A stretch of 64,000 bases of DNA from Sediminibacterium ginsengisoli (GCF_900167075.1 NZ_FUWH01000013.1:46324-110323), one strand, 5' to 3'; shown: positions 35,432-46,593, counted from the stretch's first letter. Notes: generated from the letters alone by a model not told the origin. Made by a program: numbers and translations.

Positions 35432-38400
35432 TTAGTCAAATTTCAGGTCAAGTCCGAGACCTCTCAGTTCATGAACCAATACGTTGAATGATTCAGGAAT
35501 GCCGGCGCGCGGGATGTTTTCACCCTTCACGATAGCTTCGTAAGTCTTGGCCCTTCCGATAATATCATCTGATTTCAGTGTAAGCAGCTCCTGCAGGATA
35601 TTGGCCGCACCGTATGCTTCCAGTGCCCAAACCTCCATCTCACCAAAACGCTGTCCACCAAACTGAGCCTTACCACCCAGCGGCTGCTGTGTAATGAGAC
35701 TGTATGGTCCGATAGAACGTGCGTGCATTTTATCGTCTACCATGTGGTGCAGTTTGATCATGTAGATCACACCCACAGTAGCTTTCTGGTGGAAACGCTC
35801 ACCTGTTTCCCCGTCGTAGAGGTAAGTGTGACCGTTCCTTGGAATACCTGCATCCTTACAATATTGTTCAATTTCTGTTGTAGAAGCACCATCAAAGATC
35901 GGGGTTGCGAATTTCACGCCCAGACGCTTACCGGTCCATCCGAGGATGGTTTCGTAGATCTGGCCCAGGTTCATCCTCGAAGGTACACCCAGCGGGTTCA
36001 GTACGATATCAACCGGGGTACCGTCTTCCATGAACGGCATGTCTTCCGCACGAACGATCTTGGCAACGATACCTTTGTTACCGTGACGGCCCGCCATTTT
36101 ATCACCCACTTTCAGCTTACGTTTCACTGCCAGGTAAACCTTAGCCAGTTTCAGTACGCCTGCAGGTAATTCATCACCGATTGAGATGTTGAATTTCTCA
36201 CGTTTGTAACGTCCGAGTTCTTCGTTGAAACGGATGTTATAGTTGTGCAGCAGGGTGTTGATCTGATCATCGGTCTTCGCATCACCAGTCCATCCCAGCG
36301 GATTTACGTTCTGGTAATCGATCGATGAAAGGTTCTTCTGGTTGAACTTGGCGCCTTTTCCGATCAGCATTTCACCGAAGTTGTTGCTGATACCTTGTGA
36401 TGCTTTGTCCTTCAGCAGGGTCTGCAGTTTATCGAGCAGCAGTTCCTTGATCGCATCTTCGTTCTGCTGGTGTACTTTCTCTACTTTTTCCAGTTGTGCT
36501 TTTTCACGGATCTTACCATTCTTGTCTTTCTTCGCACGCTGGAAGAGTTTTTTATCGATCACCACACCTTCTGTTCCGTTCGGTGCTTTCAGTGAAGCAT
36601 CTTTCGCATCGCCGGCTTTATCACCGAAGATCGCGCGGAGCAGTTTTTCTTCCGGAGTAGGATCTGATTCACCTTTCGGAGTGATCTTACCGATCAGGAT
36701 ATCTCCTTCCTTGATCGTTGCGCCGATACGGATGATACCGTTCTCGTCGAGATCTTTGGTTGCATCTTCAGATACGTTCGGGATATCCGGGGTCAGTTCT
36801 TCTTCACCCAGTTTGGTATCGCGTACTTCCAGTTCATATTCTTCAATGTGAACGGAAGTGAACAGGTCTTCACGAACTACTTTCTCGCTGATCACGATCG
36901 CATCCTCGAAGTTGTAACCCTTCCATGGCATGAACGCCACCTGCAGGTTACGGCCCAGTGCGAGCTCTCCGTCTTTGGTTGCATATCCTTCAGTAAGGAA
37001 GTCTCCTTTTTTAACCTTCTGTCCTTTCTTAACGGCAGGACGCAGGTTGATACAGGTTGCCTGGTTGGTTTTGATGAACTTGGTGAGTTTATACACCTGC
37101 AGGTCATCGTTGAAGCTTACCAGCCTGTCCAGGTCGTTCCTTTCGTAACGTACATGGATCTCGTTGGCATCAACAAATTCAACCACACCTGAACCTTCTG
37201 CGTGGATCTGGATCCTTGCATCACGGGCAGCCTTGCCTTCCAGCCCGGTACCTACGATCGGCGCTTCAGGGCGGATCAGCGGTACAGCCTGGCGTTGCAT
37301 GTTCGATCCCATCAGCGCACGGTTGGCATCATCATGCTCCAGGAACGGAATCAGTGATGCACTCAAACCTACGATCTGGTTCGGGGCTACGTCCATATAT
37401 TCTACCTCTTCCTTATCCAGGATCGGGAAATCGCCTGTCTGGCGGGATACTACTTTCTCTTCCACAAACTCACCCTTGTCTGACAATGGTGAATTACTCT
37501 GTGCGATCTTGGCAGTATCTTCTTCTTCAGCGCTCAGGAAAGTGAGCTCTTTCATATTCACTTTACCGCTTTCCACTTTACGGTACGGGGTTTCGATGAA
37601 GCCCATATCGTTGATGGCTGCGTGTACGCAAAGTGTGGAGATCAGACCGATGTTCGGTCCTTCCGGTGTTTCAATGGTACAAAGACGACCATAGTGCGAG
37701 TAGTGTACGTCACGAACCTCGAAGCCCGCACGCTCACGGCTCAGACCGCCTGGTCCGAGTGCGGAGATACGACGCTTGTGCGTGATCTCACTCAGCGGGT
37801 TGGTCTGGTCGAGGAACTGCGATAACTGTGAGGTACCGAAGAATGAGTTGATCACGGAAGAAAGGGTTCTTGCATTGATCAGGTCTACCGGTGTGAATAC
37901 CTCGTTATCACGAACGTTCATACGCTCGCGGATGGTACGTGCCATACGTGCAAGACCTACACCGAACTGGGCATAGAGCTGCTCGCCTACGGTACGTACA
38001 CGACGGTTGCTCAGGTGATCGATATCATCGATCTCGGCCTTACCGTTGGTGAGGCGCACGAGGTATTTGATGATCTCGATGATATCCTGTTTGGTCAATA
38101 CTTTTTTCTCCAGCGGATAGTCCAGGTTCAGTTTGCGGTTGATCTTGTAACGACCAACTTCACCGAGGTCATAACGCTTGTCGGAGAAGAATAATTTATC
38201 GATGATACCGCGTGCAGTTTCATTGTCAGGGGCATCAGCACCGCGCAGCTGGCGGTAGATATGCTGAACCGCTTCCAGTTCACTGTTGGAGGTATCTTTA
38301 TTCAGTGTGTTGTAAATGATGGCATAGTCGCCGCCCACATCTTCTTTCTGGATGAAAACGCTTTTCACTTCCATTTCGATGATGGTGTCGATGGCTTCTT

Positions 38401-39235
38401 CGTCCAGTACGGTATCACGCTCCATAACGATCTCGTTACGCTCGATGCTTACCACTTCACCGGTATCTTCATCCACGAAGTCTTCTACCCATGTTCTCAG
38501 AACGCGGGCAGCCAGTTTTTTACCAACATGATGGGCCAGTGTTTTCTTGTCTGCTTTCACCTCATCGGCCATACCGAAGAGTTCCAGGATATCCTTATCA
38601 GTTTCAAAACCGATAGAACGTAACAGGGTTGTTACAGGGAACTTTTTCTTACGGTCGATGTAGGCATACATCACGTTGTTGATGTCTGTTGCAAACTCCA
38701 TCCAGGCACCTTTGAAAGGAATCACCCTGGCTGAGTAGATCTTGGTTCCGTTCGGGTGAACAGACTGACCAAAGAATACACCCGGAGAACGGTGCAGCTG
38801 TGATACTACTACACGTTCGGCACCATTAATTACAAAAGTACCGCGGGGTGTCATGTAAGGAATGTTTCCGAGGAACACGTCCTGTACAATGGTCTGGAAG
38901 TCTACGTGCTCCTCATCGTTACAGCTCAGGCGGAGTTTCGCTTTCAGCGGCACTGCATAAGTCAGGCCACGTTCCATACACTCATCGATCGTGTAACGCG
39001 GAGGGTCGATAAAATAATCCAGGAATTCCAGTACGAAGATGTTACGTGTGTCTGTAATGGGGAAGTTCTCCTTAAACACGCGGAACAGCCCTTCCACATT
39101 ACGTTTGTCGGGCGTTGTTTCTAACTGGAAAAATTCTCTGAATGATTCTAACTGAATGTCGAGTAGGTCAGGAGCATCAGCCAAATGTTTAGTTTTACCG
39201 AAGCCGACCCTGTTGTTCAATGTAGTTGTAGACAT
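35432..39235 (-). CDS. rpoB: DNA-directed RNA polymerase subunit beta
   Basis: The product is 1267 residues from ATG at 39235 ([14 protein letters not shown]). An in-frame start nine codons upstream is less like the family. Rifampicin-region residues are present in '[20 protein letters not shown]' and '[20 protein letters not shown]'. '[18 protein letters not shown]' and 'HGNKGIV' are core motifs, and '[19 protein letters not shown]' closes the protein. Sequence at the rifampicin pocket looks wild type. A TAnnTTTG promoter lies upstream at 39375-39404, so transcription does not depend on rplJL. Confidence 0.98.
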   Translation of the reverse strand: MSTTTLNNRVGFGKTKHLADAPDLLDIQLESFREFFQLETTPDKRNVEGLFRVFKENFPITDTRNIFVLEFLDYFIDPPRYTIDECMERGLTYAVPLKAKLRLSCNDEEHVDFQTIVQDVFLGNIPYMTPRGTFVINGAERVVVSQLHRSPGVFFGQSVHPNGTKIYSARVIPFKGAWMEFATDINNVMYAYIDRKKKFPVTTLLRSIGFETDKDILELFGMADEVKADKKTLAHHVGKKLAARVLRTWVEDFVDEDTGEVVSIERNEIVMERDTVLDEEAIDTIIEMEVKSVFIQKEDVGGDYAIIYNTLNKDTSNSELEAVQHIYRQLRGADAPDNETARGIIDKLFFSDKRYDLGEVGRYKINRKLNLDYPLEKKVLTKQDIIEIIKYLVRLTNGKAEIDDIDHLSNRRVRTVGEQLYAQFGVGLARMARTIRERMNVRDNEVFTPVDLINARTLSSVINSFFGTSQLSQFLDQTNPLSEITHKRRISALGPGGLSRERAGFEVRDVHYSHYGRLCTIETPEGPNIGLISTLCVHAAINDMGFIETPYRKVESGKVNMKELTFLSAEEEDTAKIAQSNSPLSDKGEFVEEKVVSRQTGDFPILDKEEVEYMDVAPNQIVGLSASLIPFLEHDDANRALMGSNMQRQAVPLIRPEAPIVGTGLEGKAARDARIQIHAEGSGVVEFVDANEIHVRYERNDLDRLVSFNDDLQVYKLTKFIKTNQATCINLRPAVKKGQKVKKGDFLTEGYATKDGELALGRNLQVAFMPWKGYNFEDAIVISEKVVREDLFTSVHIEEYELEVRDTKLGEEELTPDIPNVSEDATKDLDENGIIRIGATIKEGDILIGKITPKGESDPTPEEKLLRAIFGDKAGDAKDASLKAPNGTEGVVIDKKLFQRAKKDKNGKIREKAQLEKVEKVHQQNEDAIKELLLDKLQTLLKDKASQGISNNFGEMLIGKGAKFNQKNLSSIDYQNVNPLGWTGDAKTDDQINTLLHNYNIRFNEELGRYKREKFNISIGDELPAGVLKLAKVYLAVKRKLKVGDKMAGRHGNKGIVAKIVRAEDMPFMEDGTPVDIVLNPLGVPSRMNLGQIYETILGWTGKRLGVKFATPIFDGASTTEIEQYCKDAGIPRNGHTYLYDGETGERFHQKATVGVIYMIKLHHMVDDKMHARSIGPYSLITQQPLGGKAQFGGQRFGEMEVWALEAYGAANILQELLTLKSDDIIGRAKTYEAIVKGENIPRAGIPESFNVLVHELRGLGLDLKFD

Positions 39236-39537
39236 ATGTATGTAAAACCGGTTTTTATACAAAAAAATTTGGGTAGAACTTACAGGTTCCGAGCGATAAA
39301 AAACCAGGCATTCCGGTAAAAATCATGGCCATATCCTGAACGCCTCTCGCTAATTAGCCCAAAAATAAGGATGGCAAAGGTAAGAAACGGGCGGCAACTG
39401 CAAAAACAAATTTTGGACCAAACACCCCGTTGTGGAAAAGAAAACCCATGTTTCTGCCGTTTTTTTGCCAATCCGCGTTTATTATCACACAATGAACCCA
39501 TTACCAATTGCTTAAAAATAGTTATTATTTAAATATT
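39236..39537 (-). promoter_or_regulatory. rpoB upstream region and 5' leader
   Basis: The 302-nt gap between the sterol-desaturase-like stop and rpoB has no credible gene. A 75-codon minus-strand frame inside has no recognisable product. It holds the rpoB promoter (39375-39404), leaving a predicted leader of about 135 nt, and AT-rich sequence next to the upstream stop. Confidence 0.6.
39375..39404 (-). promoter_or_regulatory. rpoB promoter, TTTG-N18-TACCTTTG
   Basis: On the minus strand, TTTG (39404-39401) and TACCTTTG (39382-39375) are 18 nt apart. This matches the Bacteroidota -33/-7 consensus. The same TACCTTTG box recurs before rplK and before the tRNA-tuf operon. Confidence 0.7.
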
Positions 39538-40749
39538 TCAGGAATACACCCATTGAAGGTAATAGCGCTGCAGTTCCTTGAAGTAAACCACCGCCAGCAG
39601 GCTTCCCAGTACAATGAAAAGCAGGGAGCTGATCGTTGGCAGGTAAATCAGCACAATCAACAGTAAAAGCAGGCATCGGGTAAATTCCAGGTAAAAGATC
39701 CATTTACGCTGCTCGAGGATGGCCCCGCAATTGATCAGCGTTACGAGTATCAGCAATGCCGCCGCTACCTGCACCATTAGGGGAAACTGACTTTCGAACA
39801 GAATAAACAGGAAAAGCAGCATAAGAATTCCTGCCACCTGCCATAGTACATACCGGTTCAGTTTTTCAGGAGCGGGTCCTTTATTCTGCCTGAGTCCGAA
39901 CTTCTGTTCCAATGCGCTCCTGGCATCAGGGGCAATCGTTTCCGGTTTTGCAAAAAGTACTTTCAGTTTATTCCAAAGGCCTTTGGTCTGCCTGGCGGTA
40001 TACAAAAGTTCCAGCAGAAAATGAAAATGCTGCCAGAGGAAACTATGACTGCCCAGCGGCTCTGTTAACCCGTAAACGATCTCCTCCCCTTCCTGTTCTT
40101 CGCAGAAAGTGCCGAAGAGCTTGTCCCAGATAATGAATACATCACCATAGTTTTTATCCAGGTATGCTTCATTGCTGGCATGGTGCACCCGGTGATGCGA
40201 AGGCGTAACCAATATATATTCAAGAAAGCCCAGCTTTCCGATCAGTTGCGTATGTACAAAGAATGGATAAAGGCCATGGATCAGCAACATGGTAACGATC
40301 ATAGGAGCAGTAAACCCGAAAACGGGTAGTACAGCCCAGAAGCCGGTACGCACGATTGCCTGGAAAACGGTAATTCTTGCAGCTACCGTATAATTGAAAT
40401 CATCACTCTGATGATGCACTACATGCACTGCCCACAGCATATTTACTTCGTGCGCCAGCCGGTGATACCAGTACCAGATAAAATCCGTGAACAGCCATAA
40501 CACCAGCCAGTGAAAGATTCCCGGTTTAAAATGGAATATGGCGTAATGCCGGTAAACATAATCGTACACGAAATAAAAAGCACCTGTCGTGAATATATCC
40601 AGCAACCTTTCAGCGATCCCTACATTGATGTTCGCTACCGAGTTGGTGAAATTGAAATATGGCTTGCGCTTATGTCTCGCCACCAGGTACTCCAGCAACA
40701 TAAAAAAGAGAAACAACGGAATGGCAAAAGCCAGGTAATTGAGCTGCAT
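39538..40749 (-). CDS. Sterol-desaturase/fatty-acid-hydroxylase family protein
   Basis: The product is 403 residues. The N-terminal part (about 1-275) is a di-iron membrane hydroxylase with the His clusters 'WYWYHRLAHEVNMLWAVHVV', 'HHQSDDFN' and 'TPSHHRVHHASNEAYLDKNY'. The C-terminal 120 residues form four more hydrophobic helices not usual in short family members. Substrates of relatives are sterols, fatty acids or ether lipids (alkylglycerol monooxygenase-like layout). It is one of two genes splitting rplL from rpoB and lacks functional ties to either. Confidence 0.82.
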   Translation of the reverse strand: MQLNYLAFAIPLFLFFMLLEYLVARHKRKPYFNFTNSVANINVGIAERLLDIFTTGAFYFVYDYVYRHYAIFHFKPGIFHWLVLWLFTDFIWYWYHRLAHEVNMLWAVHVVHHQSDDFNYTVAARITVFQAIVRTGFWAVLPVFGFTAPMIVTMLLIHGLYPFFVHTQLIGKLGFLEYILVTPSHHRVHHASNEAYLDKNYGDVFIIWDKLFGTFCEEQEGEEIVYGLTEPLGSHSFLWQHFHFLLELLYTARQTKGLWNKLKVLFAKPETIAPDARSALEQKFGLRQNKGPAPEKLNRYVLWQVAGILMLLFLFILFESQFPLMVQVAAALLILVTLINCGAILEQRKWIFYLEFTRCLLLLLIVLIYLPTISSLLFIVLGSLLAVVYFKELQRYYLQWVYS

Positions 40750-40840
40750 ATTCTGGTACGGTAAAGTGAAGAATCAGCTGCAAGGATAAAAATATTTATT
40801 TAGTCTACAAAAAAGATAGAGTTATAATGCTGTCATAAAA

Positions 40841-40874
40841 TAATACAGGCCACCCTTTCGGGCGGCCTGTATTA
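40841..40874 (-). terminator. Intrinsic terminator after the M13 peptidase gene
   Basis: The 11-bp arms TAATACAGGCC / GGCCTGTATTA enclose a short inner CCC-GGG stem with one mismatch, about 18 nt after the peptidase stop. The minus strand continues with TTTT. Confidence 0.82.
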
Positions 40875-40891
40875 AAATCCGTAGCATGTTA

Positions 40892-42916
40892 TTACCAGAT
40901 CCTGGCCCGGTCTTCCGGTTTCCGGTACATTTTGTTCTTTTCCGTTACCGGGAATGCCTTGTAGAACGGATCGAAATTAGACAGCGGTCCGTTTACCCGG
41001 AACTCTTCCGGTGAATGCGGGTCTGTGGTGATATTGGTCCGCATGGCTTCCGGCCGGGTAATCAGCCGCCATACCTGTGCAAAGCCCAGGAAGAAGCGCT
41101 GATCAGGCGTAAAGCCGTCGATCTTGTCTTCCGACTGTCCCTGCTTCGTCATTTTAAATGCATCATAAGCGATGGCGATACCTCCGATATCGGCCAGGTT
41201 CTCGCCCAGCGTAAGTTCTCCGTTTACATGCAGACTGTCGAGCACCACGTAATTATTATACTGTGCTATTACTCCTCCTGCTTTGTTTTTGAATGCGGTT
41301 CCGTCTTTGGCGGTCCACCAGTCTTTCAGGTTACCCTGTGCATCGTACTGGCGGCCCTGGTCGTCGAAGCCATGTGTCATTTCATGACCGATCACCATAC
41401 CGATACCGCCGTAATTGATCGCATCATCGGCAGTCATTTCAAAGAACGGGAACTGCAGGATCCCTGCGGGGAATACGATCTCGTTCAGTGTAGGGTTGTA
41501 ATAAGCATTAACGGTTGGTGCTGTCATACCCCATTCGGTGCGGTCTACCGGCTTACCGATCTTATCGATATTCTCCTTGTAATCGTGTTTGGCGATACTG
41601 CGCATGTTGCCGTAGAAATCATCGCGTCGTATGCTCACATCATCGTAGTTTTTCCATTTTTCAGGATAGCCGATCTTTTTCAGGAATGCGGTGAGTTTTT
41701 CCTGCGCACGTTGCTTGGTGCTGTCGCTCATCCAGTCCAGCCTGGTAATGCGGGCGCTGAATGCTTTCTGCAGGTTCGATACCAGTTCATCCATTCTCTT
41801 CTTGGCATCTGCAGGGAAATATTTTTCTACGAAAAGTTGCCCGAGCAGGTCTTTAAGACCATTGTCTGTCCGGCTCACCATTTTCTTCCAGCGTTCTTCC
41901 TGCTTTTTCACACCTGAGAACAACCTTGAGAATTCGAATTTCTCGTCTCGGAACGCTTTGCTCAGCAATGATGCGTTGCCGGATATATAATCGAATTTCA
42001 CTTTGTCTTTCCAAACCTGTATCGGCTGAGAAGCTAACAGTGTGCTCAGCGCTTTGTAATAGGCGGGTTGCGACACATTCACGCTGTCTGTGCTGATGCC
42101 CATTTTGCTGAAGGTTTCTTTCCATACCAGGTTCGGTGCCATTTTTTCAAGATCGGCAAGCGACACTTTATTATAGTTCCGGATGGGGTCGCGCAGTTCT
42201 GTTGGTGTGAGGTGCGATTTGGCGATCTCGGTTTCTATCTGCAATACAGACTGACCGCCTTTCGCTGCTGCTGCTGCATCGGTTCCGGTGAGCGTGAAAA
42301 GCCTGGTTGCATAAGCCGCCAGTTTTTTTCTTTTTTCTTCAGTGATCGGGTCTGTTTTGGTATAGTATTCCTTCTCAGGTAATGTTAACCCGGTCTGTAC
42401 CAGTACGAGGATATTTTTGGAACTGTTCTTTTCATCCGGGCCAACATACTGACCGATGAGATCACCGTCGCCTTCTTTTGCGTTATCTGCCAGCAGTGCG
42501 ATCAGTTCTTTATAATCTTTCACTGCATCGATCTTTGCCAGCATAGGCTTCAATGGCTCATAACCTTTCTGTTCGATGGTTGCAGTATCCATACCACTGG
42601 CGTAGAAATCGCCCACTTTTTGTTCTGCGCTGCCATTCTTCAGGTCTTTTTTAGCAGCCAGTTCGTCCAGGATGTTACGGAGTTTCTTCAGGTTATCCTG
42701 GTAGAGTACGTAAAAGCTGCCCCAGCCGCTCTGGTCATCGGGTATCGTGGTGCTTTTGATCCAGCCGCCGTTGGCATAGCGGAAGAAGTTATCGGCAGGA
42801 TTAACAGTAGTGTCCATACCTGCTTTATCAAAAAATACTTTCTCTTTGTCGTCCTTGCTTTTACAGGAAGCCAGTACCAGTATTCCGGCCGCAAGAACGG
42901 TGATCGTTTTTTTCAT
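40892..42916 (-). CDS. M13 (neprilysin-like) metallopeptidase, lipoprotein
   Basis: The product is 674 residues from ATG at 42916; an upstream in-frame start at 42961 would spoil the signal peptide. The lipobox 'LVLASC' is at residues about 13-18. Zinc site: 'VIGHEMTHGFDDQGRQYD' (HExxH) with the third ligand in 'GELTLGENLADIGG' (ExxxD). 'NAYYNPTLNEIVFPAGIL' contains the substrate-binding N-A-x-Y. It ends 'EDRARIW', matching the CxxW end of neprilysins with Cys replaced. It probably cleaves peptides in the periplasm. A terminator on each side isolates it. Confidence 0.92.
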   Translation of the reverse strand: MKKTITVLAAGILVLASCKSKDDKEKVFFDKAGMDTTVNPADNFFRYANGGWIKSTTIPDDQSGWGSFYVLYQDNLKKLRNILDELAAKKDLKNGSAEQKVGDFYASGMDTATIEQKGYEPLKPMLAKIDAVKDYKELIALLADNAKEGDGDLIGQYVGPDEKNSSKNILVLVQTGLTLPEKEYYTKTDPITEEKRKKLAAYATRLFTLTGTDAAAAAKGGQSVLQIETEIAKSHLTPTELRDPIRNYNKVSLADLEKMAPNLVWKETFSKMGISTDSVNVSQPAYYKALSTLLASQPIQVWKDKVKFDYISGNASLLSKAFRDEKFEFSRLFSGVKKQEERWKKMVSRTDNGLKDLLGQLFVEKYFPADAKKRMDELVSNLQKAFSARITRLDWMSDSTKQRAQEKLTAFLKKIGYPEKWKNYDDVSIRRDDFYGNMRSIAKHDYKENIDKIGKPVDRTEWGMTAPTVNAYYNPTLNEIVFPAGILQFPFFEMTADDAINYGGIGMVIGHEMTHGFDDQGRQYDAQGNLKDWWTAKDGTAFKNKAGGVIAQYNNYVVLDSLHVNGELTLGENLADIGGIAIAYDAFKMTKQGQSEDKIDGFTPDQRFFLGFAQVWRLITRPEAMRTNITTDPHSPEEFRVNGPLSNFDPFYKAFPVTEKNKMYRKPEDRARIW

Positions 42917-42995
42917 GTAGCAATAATTTAGTAATCGTAATAATACGACTTTACCTTTCAATTTCCGAACCGTTCATCCGTTCTGTAATACGGAC

Positions 42996-43027
42996 AAAAA
43001 AAAGCCGGTAAACTTTCGTTTACCGGC
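42996..43027 (-). terminator. rplL intrinsic terminator
   Basis: A 10-bp GC-rich stem (GCCGGTAAAC / GTTTACCGGC) and TTTC-type tetraloop are followed on the minus strand by eight T, 22 nt after the rplL stop. It ends the rplKAJL unit before the inserted peptidase gene. Confidence 0.93.
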
Positions 43028-43049
43028 CCGATATGGTGAAACAGTAAAA

Positions 43050-43421
43050 TTATTTCACTTCTACTTCAGCGCCAGCTTCTTTCAGCTTAGCAACTAAATC
43101 GTCAGCTTCAGCTTTAGAGATGCCTTCTTTAACTGGTTTCGGAGCACCGTCTACCAGGTCTTTCGCTTCTTTCAGTCCTAAGCCAGTCAGTTCTTTAACG
43201 ATCTTAACTACGCCCAGTTTGCTTGCACCACCGCTAACGAGGATAACATCGAAAGATGTTTTCTCTTCTACAGCAGCTGCACCACCGCCATCGGCTGCAA
43301 CTACAACTGCAGCAGCAGCTGGTTCGATACCGTAATCAGCTTTCAGTACATCAGCTAATTCCTGAACTTCTTTTACTGTTAAGCCTACTAATGTTTCGGC
43401 TAATGCTTTTAAGTCTGCCAT
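43050..43421 (-). CDS. rplL: 50S ribosomal protein L7/L12
   Basis: The product is 123 residues from ATG at 43421 ([14 protein letters not shown]). An ATG three codons earlier is in frame but adds nothing conserved. It has an N-terminal dimerisation helix, an Ala-rich hinge (about 38-52) and the C-terminal factor-binding domain '[20 protein letters not shown]' with '[20 protein letters not shown]'. It forms the ribosomal stalk with L10, whose gene precedes it by about 120 nt. Confidence 0.97.
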   Translation of the reverse strand: MADLKALAETLVGLTVKEVQELADVLKADYGIEPAAAAVVVAADGGGAAAVEEKTSFDVILVSGGASKLGVVKIVKELTGLGLKEAKDLVDGAPKPVKEGISKAEADDLVAKLKEAGAEVEVK

Positions 43422-43543
43422 GTTTTTCAATTTTTTCCGCCTTCAAAGTCTTTGGACTCCGGCGGATGGTTTAAAAAAATTAGCCTTTATTTTCCCTCAG
43501 GCCTGGGGTTATTTTCTACGGGAGTTACCCCGTGCAGAAACAA

Positions 43544-44113
43544 TTATTCAGCTGCCGGAGCTTCAGGAGCTGCATCAGCTGCTGGTTCAGCAGGTGCGGC
43601 AACAGCTGTAGTTCCTTCAGCCTGCTTTTCGTGGTGGTGCAGTAACGCAGCCAGTACACGTTTAGCAGGAGACTGCAGCAATCCGATAACTTCACCAACC
43701 AGTTCATCTTTGGTTTTGATCTGGGTGAGCGTTTTCAGGTTGTTGTCGCCGGTGTAAACATCACCATTGATGAATGCAGCTTTCAGAACTGGTTTTTCGC
43801 CGCTGTTTGCTTTACGGAAAGAGCTGAGGATCAGAGCCGGCTCTTTAGGGTTTTCAGAGAACATCAGTGCAGTCACGTTGTTCAGTGATGCATATACATC
43901 TGCATATTTCTCGGCATCCAGGGATTCGAGCGCTTTGCGGATCAATGTGTTCTTGGCCACTTTCATCTCAACCTGCTTATCGAAGCAGCTGCGACGGAGT
44001 TTAGACACCTGCGCTACCGTTAAAGATTCAGTATCGGTGATGTAAAAGTTATTGTATTGAGCGAACTTGCTTTTCAGCAGTTCGATCACTTCATTTTTTT
44101 GATCTTTTGTCAT
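43544..44113 (-). CDS. rplJ: 50S ribosomal protein L10
   Basis: The product is 189 residues. The N-terminal rRNA-binding domain has 'VAQVSKLRRSCFDKQVEMKV' and 'AKNTLIRKAL'. A C-terminal helix that binds L7/L12 dimers follows, then an Ala/Pro/Glu-rich tail of about 25 residues. It anchors the stalk and, in many bacteria, represses its own mRNA. It lies 54 nt after rplA. I see no strong classical L10-leader fold in so short a spacer. Confidence 0.96.
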   Translation of the reverse strand: MTKDQKNEVIELLKSKFAQYNNFYITDTESLTVAQVSKLRRSCFDKQVEMKVAKNTLIRKALESLDAEKYADVYASLNNVTALMFSENPKEPALILSSFRKANSGEKPVLKAAFINGDVYTGDNNLKTLTQIKTKDELVGEVIGLLQSPAKRVLAALLHHHEKQAEGTTAVAAPAEPAADAAPEAPAAE

Positions 44114-44167
44114 GTCTGATCTGTTTTAAGAACCCGGGTCATTTCCTTTTGAGGGGATCACCAGGAA

Positions 44168-44860
44168 TTAGTTCATTAATGATTTGGTGTCTAAAGCAAT
44201 ACCAGGGCTCATTGAGCTGGCCATGCTTGCGCCTTTCAGGTAAGTTCCCTTAGCTGTAGAAGGTTTCAGTTTGAGGATCGCATTGATCAGCTCCATACCG
44301 TTCTCAGTGATTTTTTCAGGTGCGAAAGACACACGTCCGATAGATGCGTGTACGATACCTGCTTTATCTACCTTGAATGCGATCTTACCGCCTTTCACTT
44401 CGTTTACAGCAGCTGCCACATCATTGGTAACAGTTCCTGTTTTAGGGTTGGGCATCAGGTTACGAGGACCTAATACTTTACCCAGCTTACCGATCTTAGG
44501 CATTACTGCCGGAGTTGCGATGATCACATCGATATCAACCCAGCCACCTTCGATTTTGGTAATGAATTCGTCCAGACCTACATAGTCGGCACCTGCTTCT
44601 TTTGCAGCTGCTTCTTTATCAGGTGTGCAGAGCACGAGTACTTTCTTGGTTTTACCGGTACCATGTGGTAATGAAACGGTTCCACGTACCTGCTGATCTG
44701 CTTTCTTAGGGTCTACACCCAGGCGGATATGCAGGTCTACAGAACTGTCGAATTTGGTACAATTGATTTCTTTAACCAGGTTGGATGCTTCTTTCAGGGA
44801 ATAAGCTTTGTTTTTATCCACCTTAGTTACTGCTACTTTTCTTTTTTTAGTAAGTGACAT
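44168..44860 (-). CDS. rplA: 50S ribosomal protein L1
   Basis: The product is 230 residues. Motifs are '[20 protein letters not shown]', '[18 protein letters not shown]', '[20 protein letters not shown]' (L1 signature) and '[18 protein letters not shown]'. It binds 23S rRNA at the E-site stalk and usually represses rplKA translation. It follows rplK by 25 nt, as in most bacteria. Confidence 0.97.
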   Translation of the reverse strand: MSLTKKRKVAVTKVDKNKAYSLKEASNLVKEINCTKFDSSVDLHIRLGVDPKKADQQVRGTVSLPHGTGKTKKVLVLCTPDKEAAAKEAGADYVGLDEFITKIEGGWVDIDVIIATPAVMPKIGKLGKVLGPRNLMPNPKTGTVTNDVAAAVNEVKGGKIAFKVDKAGIVHASIGRVSFAPEKITENGMELINAILKLKPSTAKGTYLKGASMASSMSPGIALDTKSLMN

Positions 44861-44885
44861 GCTAAAAATGTTTTAAGGTGAATAA

Positions 44886-45329
44886 TTAGTTTTCCCAGGG
44901 AGCTTTTCCTTCAACAGTCAGTCCCATGCTGCGGGCAGTACCTGCAACCATGCTCATCGCGCTGTTCAGCGTGAATGCATTGAGATCAGACATCTTGTCC
45001 TTAGCGATCTCTTCTACCTGCTGCCAGGTTACTTTACCAACTTTTTGACGATTGCTTTCTTTAGATCCTTTCTGGATTTTAGCTGCTTCCATTAACTGAA
45101 CAGCGGCCGGAGCGGTTTTCAGTACAAAATCGAATGATTTGTCTGAATATACAGTGATCAAAACAGGAACTACTTTTCCTACTTTGTCCTGGGTTCTTGC
45201 ATTGAACTGCTTGCAGAACTCCATGATGTTTACACCCTTAGAACCAAGGGCGGGACCAACAGGTGGTGCAGGGTTTGCCTGACCGCCTTTAACCTGAAGC
45301 TTTACAAAGCCTGAGATTTCTTTTGCCAT
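44886..45329 (-). CDS. rplK: 50S ribosomal protein L11
   Basis: The product is 147 residues from ATG at 45329 ([20 protein letters not shown]). A longer in-frame start at 45389 would reach across the leader and is rejected. '[20 protein letters not shown]' and '[20 protein letters not shown]' are the family signatures, with the C-terminal RNA-binding domain ending '[18 protein letters not shown]'. It is first gene of rplKAJL and is preceded by a TTTG-N19-TACCTTTG promoter. Confidence 0.97.
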   Translation of the reverse strand: MAKEISGFVKLQVKGGQANPAPPVGPALGSKGVNIMEFCKQFNARTQDKVGKVVPVLITVYSDKSFDFVLKTAPAAVQLMEAAKIQKGSKESNRQKVGKVTWQQVEEIAKDKMSDLNAFTLNSAMSMVAGTARSMGLTVEGKAPWEN

Positions 45330-45417
45330 TTTTCTTTGATTTAATTGGTTATAGCGTCCTGGTTTAGCAGGACTCCCAAAGTCAATCATTCTTCGTAAAA
45401 AAGAACTTTTGGGGCGG

Positions 45418-45448
45418 CAAAGGTAGGATTAATGTTGGATTAAACAAA
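45418..45448 (-). promoter_or_regulatory. rplK operon promoter, TTTG-N19-TACCTTTG
   Basis: On the minus strand, TTTG (45448-45445) and TACCTTTG (45425-45418) are 19 nt apart, about 90 nt upstream of the rplK ATG. The inserted aminotransferase gene ends upstream at 45499. Confidence 0.75.
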
Positions 45449-45498
45449 CAAAAACACCCCTATTTTCCGTGATCCGGCGCATTTAAAGCCCAAAAAAC

Positions 45499-46593
45499 TC
45501 ATTTTCCGAAGCGATTCATAAGCTCTGCCACTTCACGGACCTGTTCCTGTGTATGGGCGGCTGAGCAGGGAAGACTGAGAACGGTACGATGGATCTCTTC
45601 CGACACCGGGAACTCCTGCCCTGTAAAATATGCTGCCAAAGCCTGCTGCCGGTGCGGCGGAACGGGGTAATGCACTTCCGTACCGATCCCGTTTTCAGCC
45701 AGGTATGCCCGTAGTTTATCCCTGTCCGGATGCCTGATAGCAAAGATATGATACACGTCTGAATGATCTGGTTCTTCCACCGGCAGTATAAAACTGCTGT
45801 TGAGTCCTGCGCGGTAAATGGCAGCCAGCTCCTGCTTATGCCGGTTCATTTCATTCAGCGATTGCAGTTTGATCTGCAGAAAAGCCGCCTGTATCTCATC
45901 CAGCCTGGAATTCCAGCCAGGGATCTGGTTATGGTATTTTTTGCCGGATCCGTAATTACGCAGCAGGCGCACATGCTGATCCAATGCCGGGTCATTGGTC
46001 ACTACAGCTCCCCCATCGCCAAGGGCGCCAAGATTTTTGGTTGGATAAAAACTGAATGCGGCCGCTGTTCCGAAAGAACCCGCAGGTTGTCCCTTGTACA
46101 TAGCGCCATGTGATTGTGCGCAATCTTCTATAACAGCCAGGCCATAGCGTTCTGCTAACGCCATGATAGCTGTCATACTGCAGCATTTACCGTATAGATG
46201 CGCCAGCAGCACGGCCCTCGTTTTACTGGTCCTTACGTTTTCTATACCTTCTGCAGTAAGATTGTAGGTAGAAGGATCAGGCTCGGCTAGTACGGGTACC
46301 AGTCCTGCATGGATCACTGCCAGGATAGTGGCGATATAAGTATTGGAAGGAACAATCACTTCCGAACCGGCGGGAAGCTTGAGGGCAAGCAATGAAAATA
46401 TAAGTGCATCGAGACCATTCCCCACTCCGGTGCAATATACGTTACCAGTATAATGTGCGAAAGCCTGCTCGAAACCTGTTACTTCATCACCAAGGATAAA
46501 CCAACCGCGCTCCAGCAGTGCATCAAACTTTTCTGTTAATGCTTTACGGTAGGGAGCATTAACGAGTGCTATATTTTCATAAGGTATTCTCAT
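45499..46593 (-). CDS. DegT/DnrJ/EryC1 sugar aminotransferase, FdtB/QdtB-like
   Basis: The product is 364 residues from ATG at 46593 (MRIPYENIALVNAPYR). PLP-enzyme motifs: 'GVGNGLDALIFSLLAL', 'VIVPSNTYIATILAVIHAG', 'AVIEDCAQSHGAMYKGQPAG' with the PLP-binding Asp, and 'FSFYPTKNLGALGDGGAVVT' with the Schiff-base Lys. Together with the FdtA-like isomerase it overlaps by 17 nt, it should make dTDP-3-amino-3,6-dideoxyhexose (Fuc3N or Qui3N). It lies between nusG and rplK, far from the main polysaccharide locus. Confidence 0.9.
   Translation of the reverse strand: MRIPYENIALVNAPYRKALTEKFDALLERGWFILGDEVTGFEQAFAHYTGNVYCTGVGNGLDALIFSLLALKLPAGSEVIVPSNTYIATILAVIHAGLVPVLAEPDPSTYNLTAEGIENVRTSKTRAVLLAHLYGKCCSMTAIMALAERYGLAVIEDCAQSHGAMYKGQPAGSFGTAAAFSFYPTKNLGALGDGGAVVTNDPALDQHVRLLRNYGSGKKYHNQIPGWNSRLDEIQAAFLQIKLQSLNEMNRHKQELAAIYRAGLNSSFILPVEEPDHSDVYHIFAIRHPDRDKLRAYLAENGIGTEVHYPVPPHRQQALAAYFTGQEFPVSEEIHRTVLSLPCSAAHTQEQVREVAELMNRFGK

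Noticed and set aside
39280..39507. A 75-codon minus-strand frame upstream of rpoB
   Set aside because: It overlaps the predicted rpoB promoter and leader and shows no known domain.
41015..41917. A 300-codon plus-strand frame opposite the M13 peptidase gene
   Set aside because: The peptidase motifs (HExxH, ExxxD) are on the minus strand in full length.
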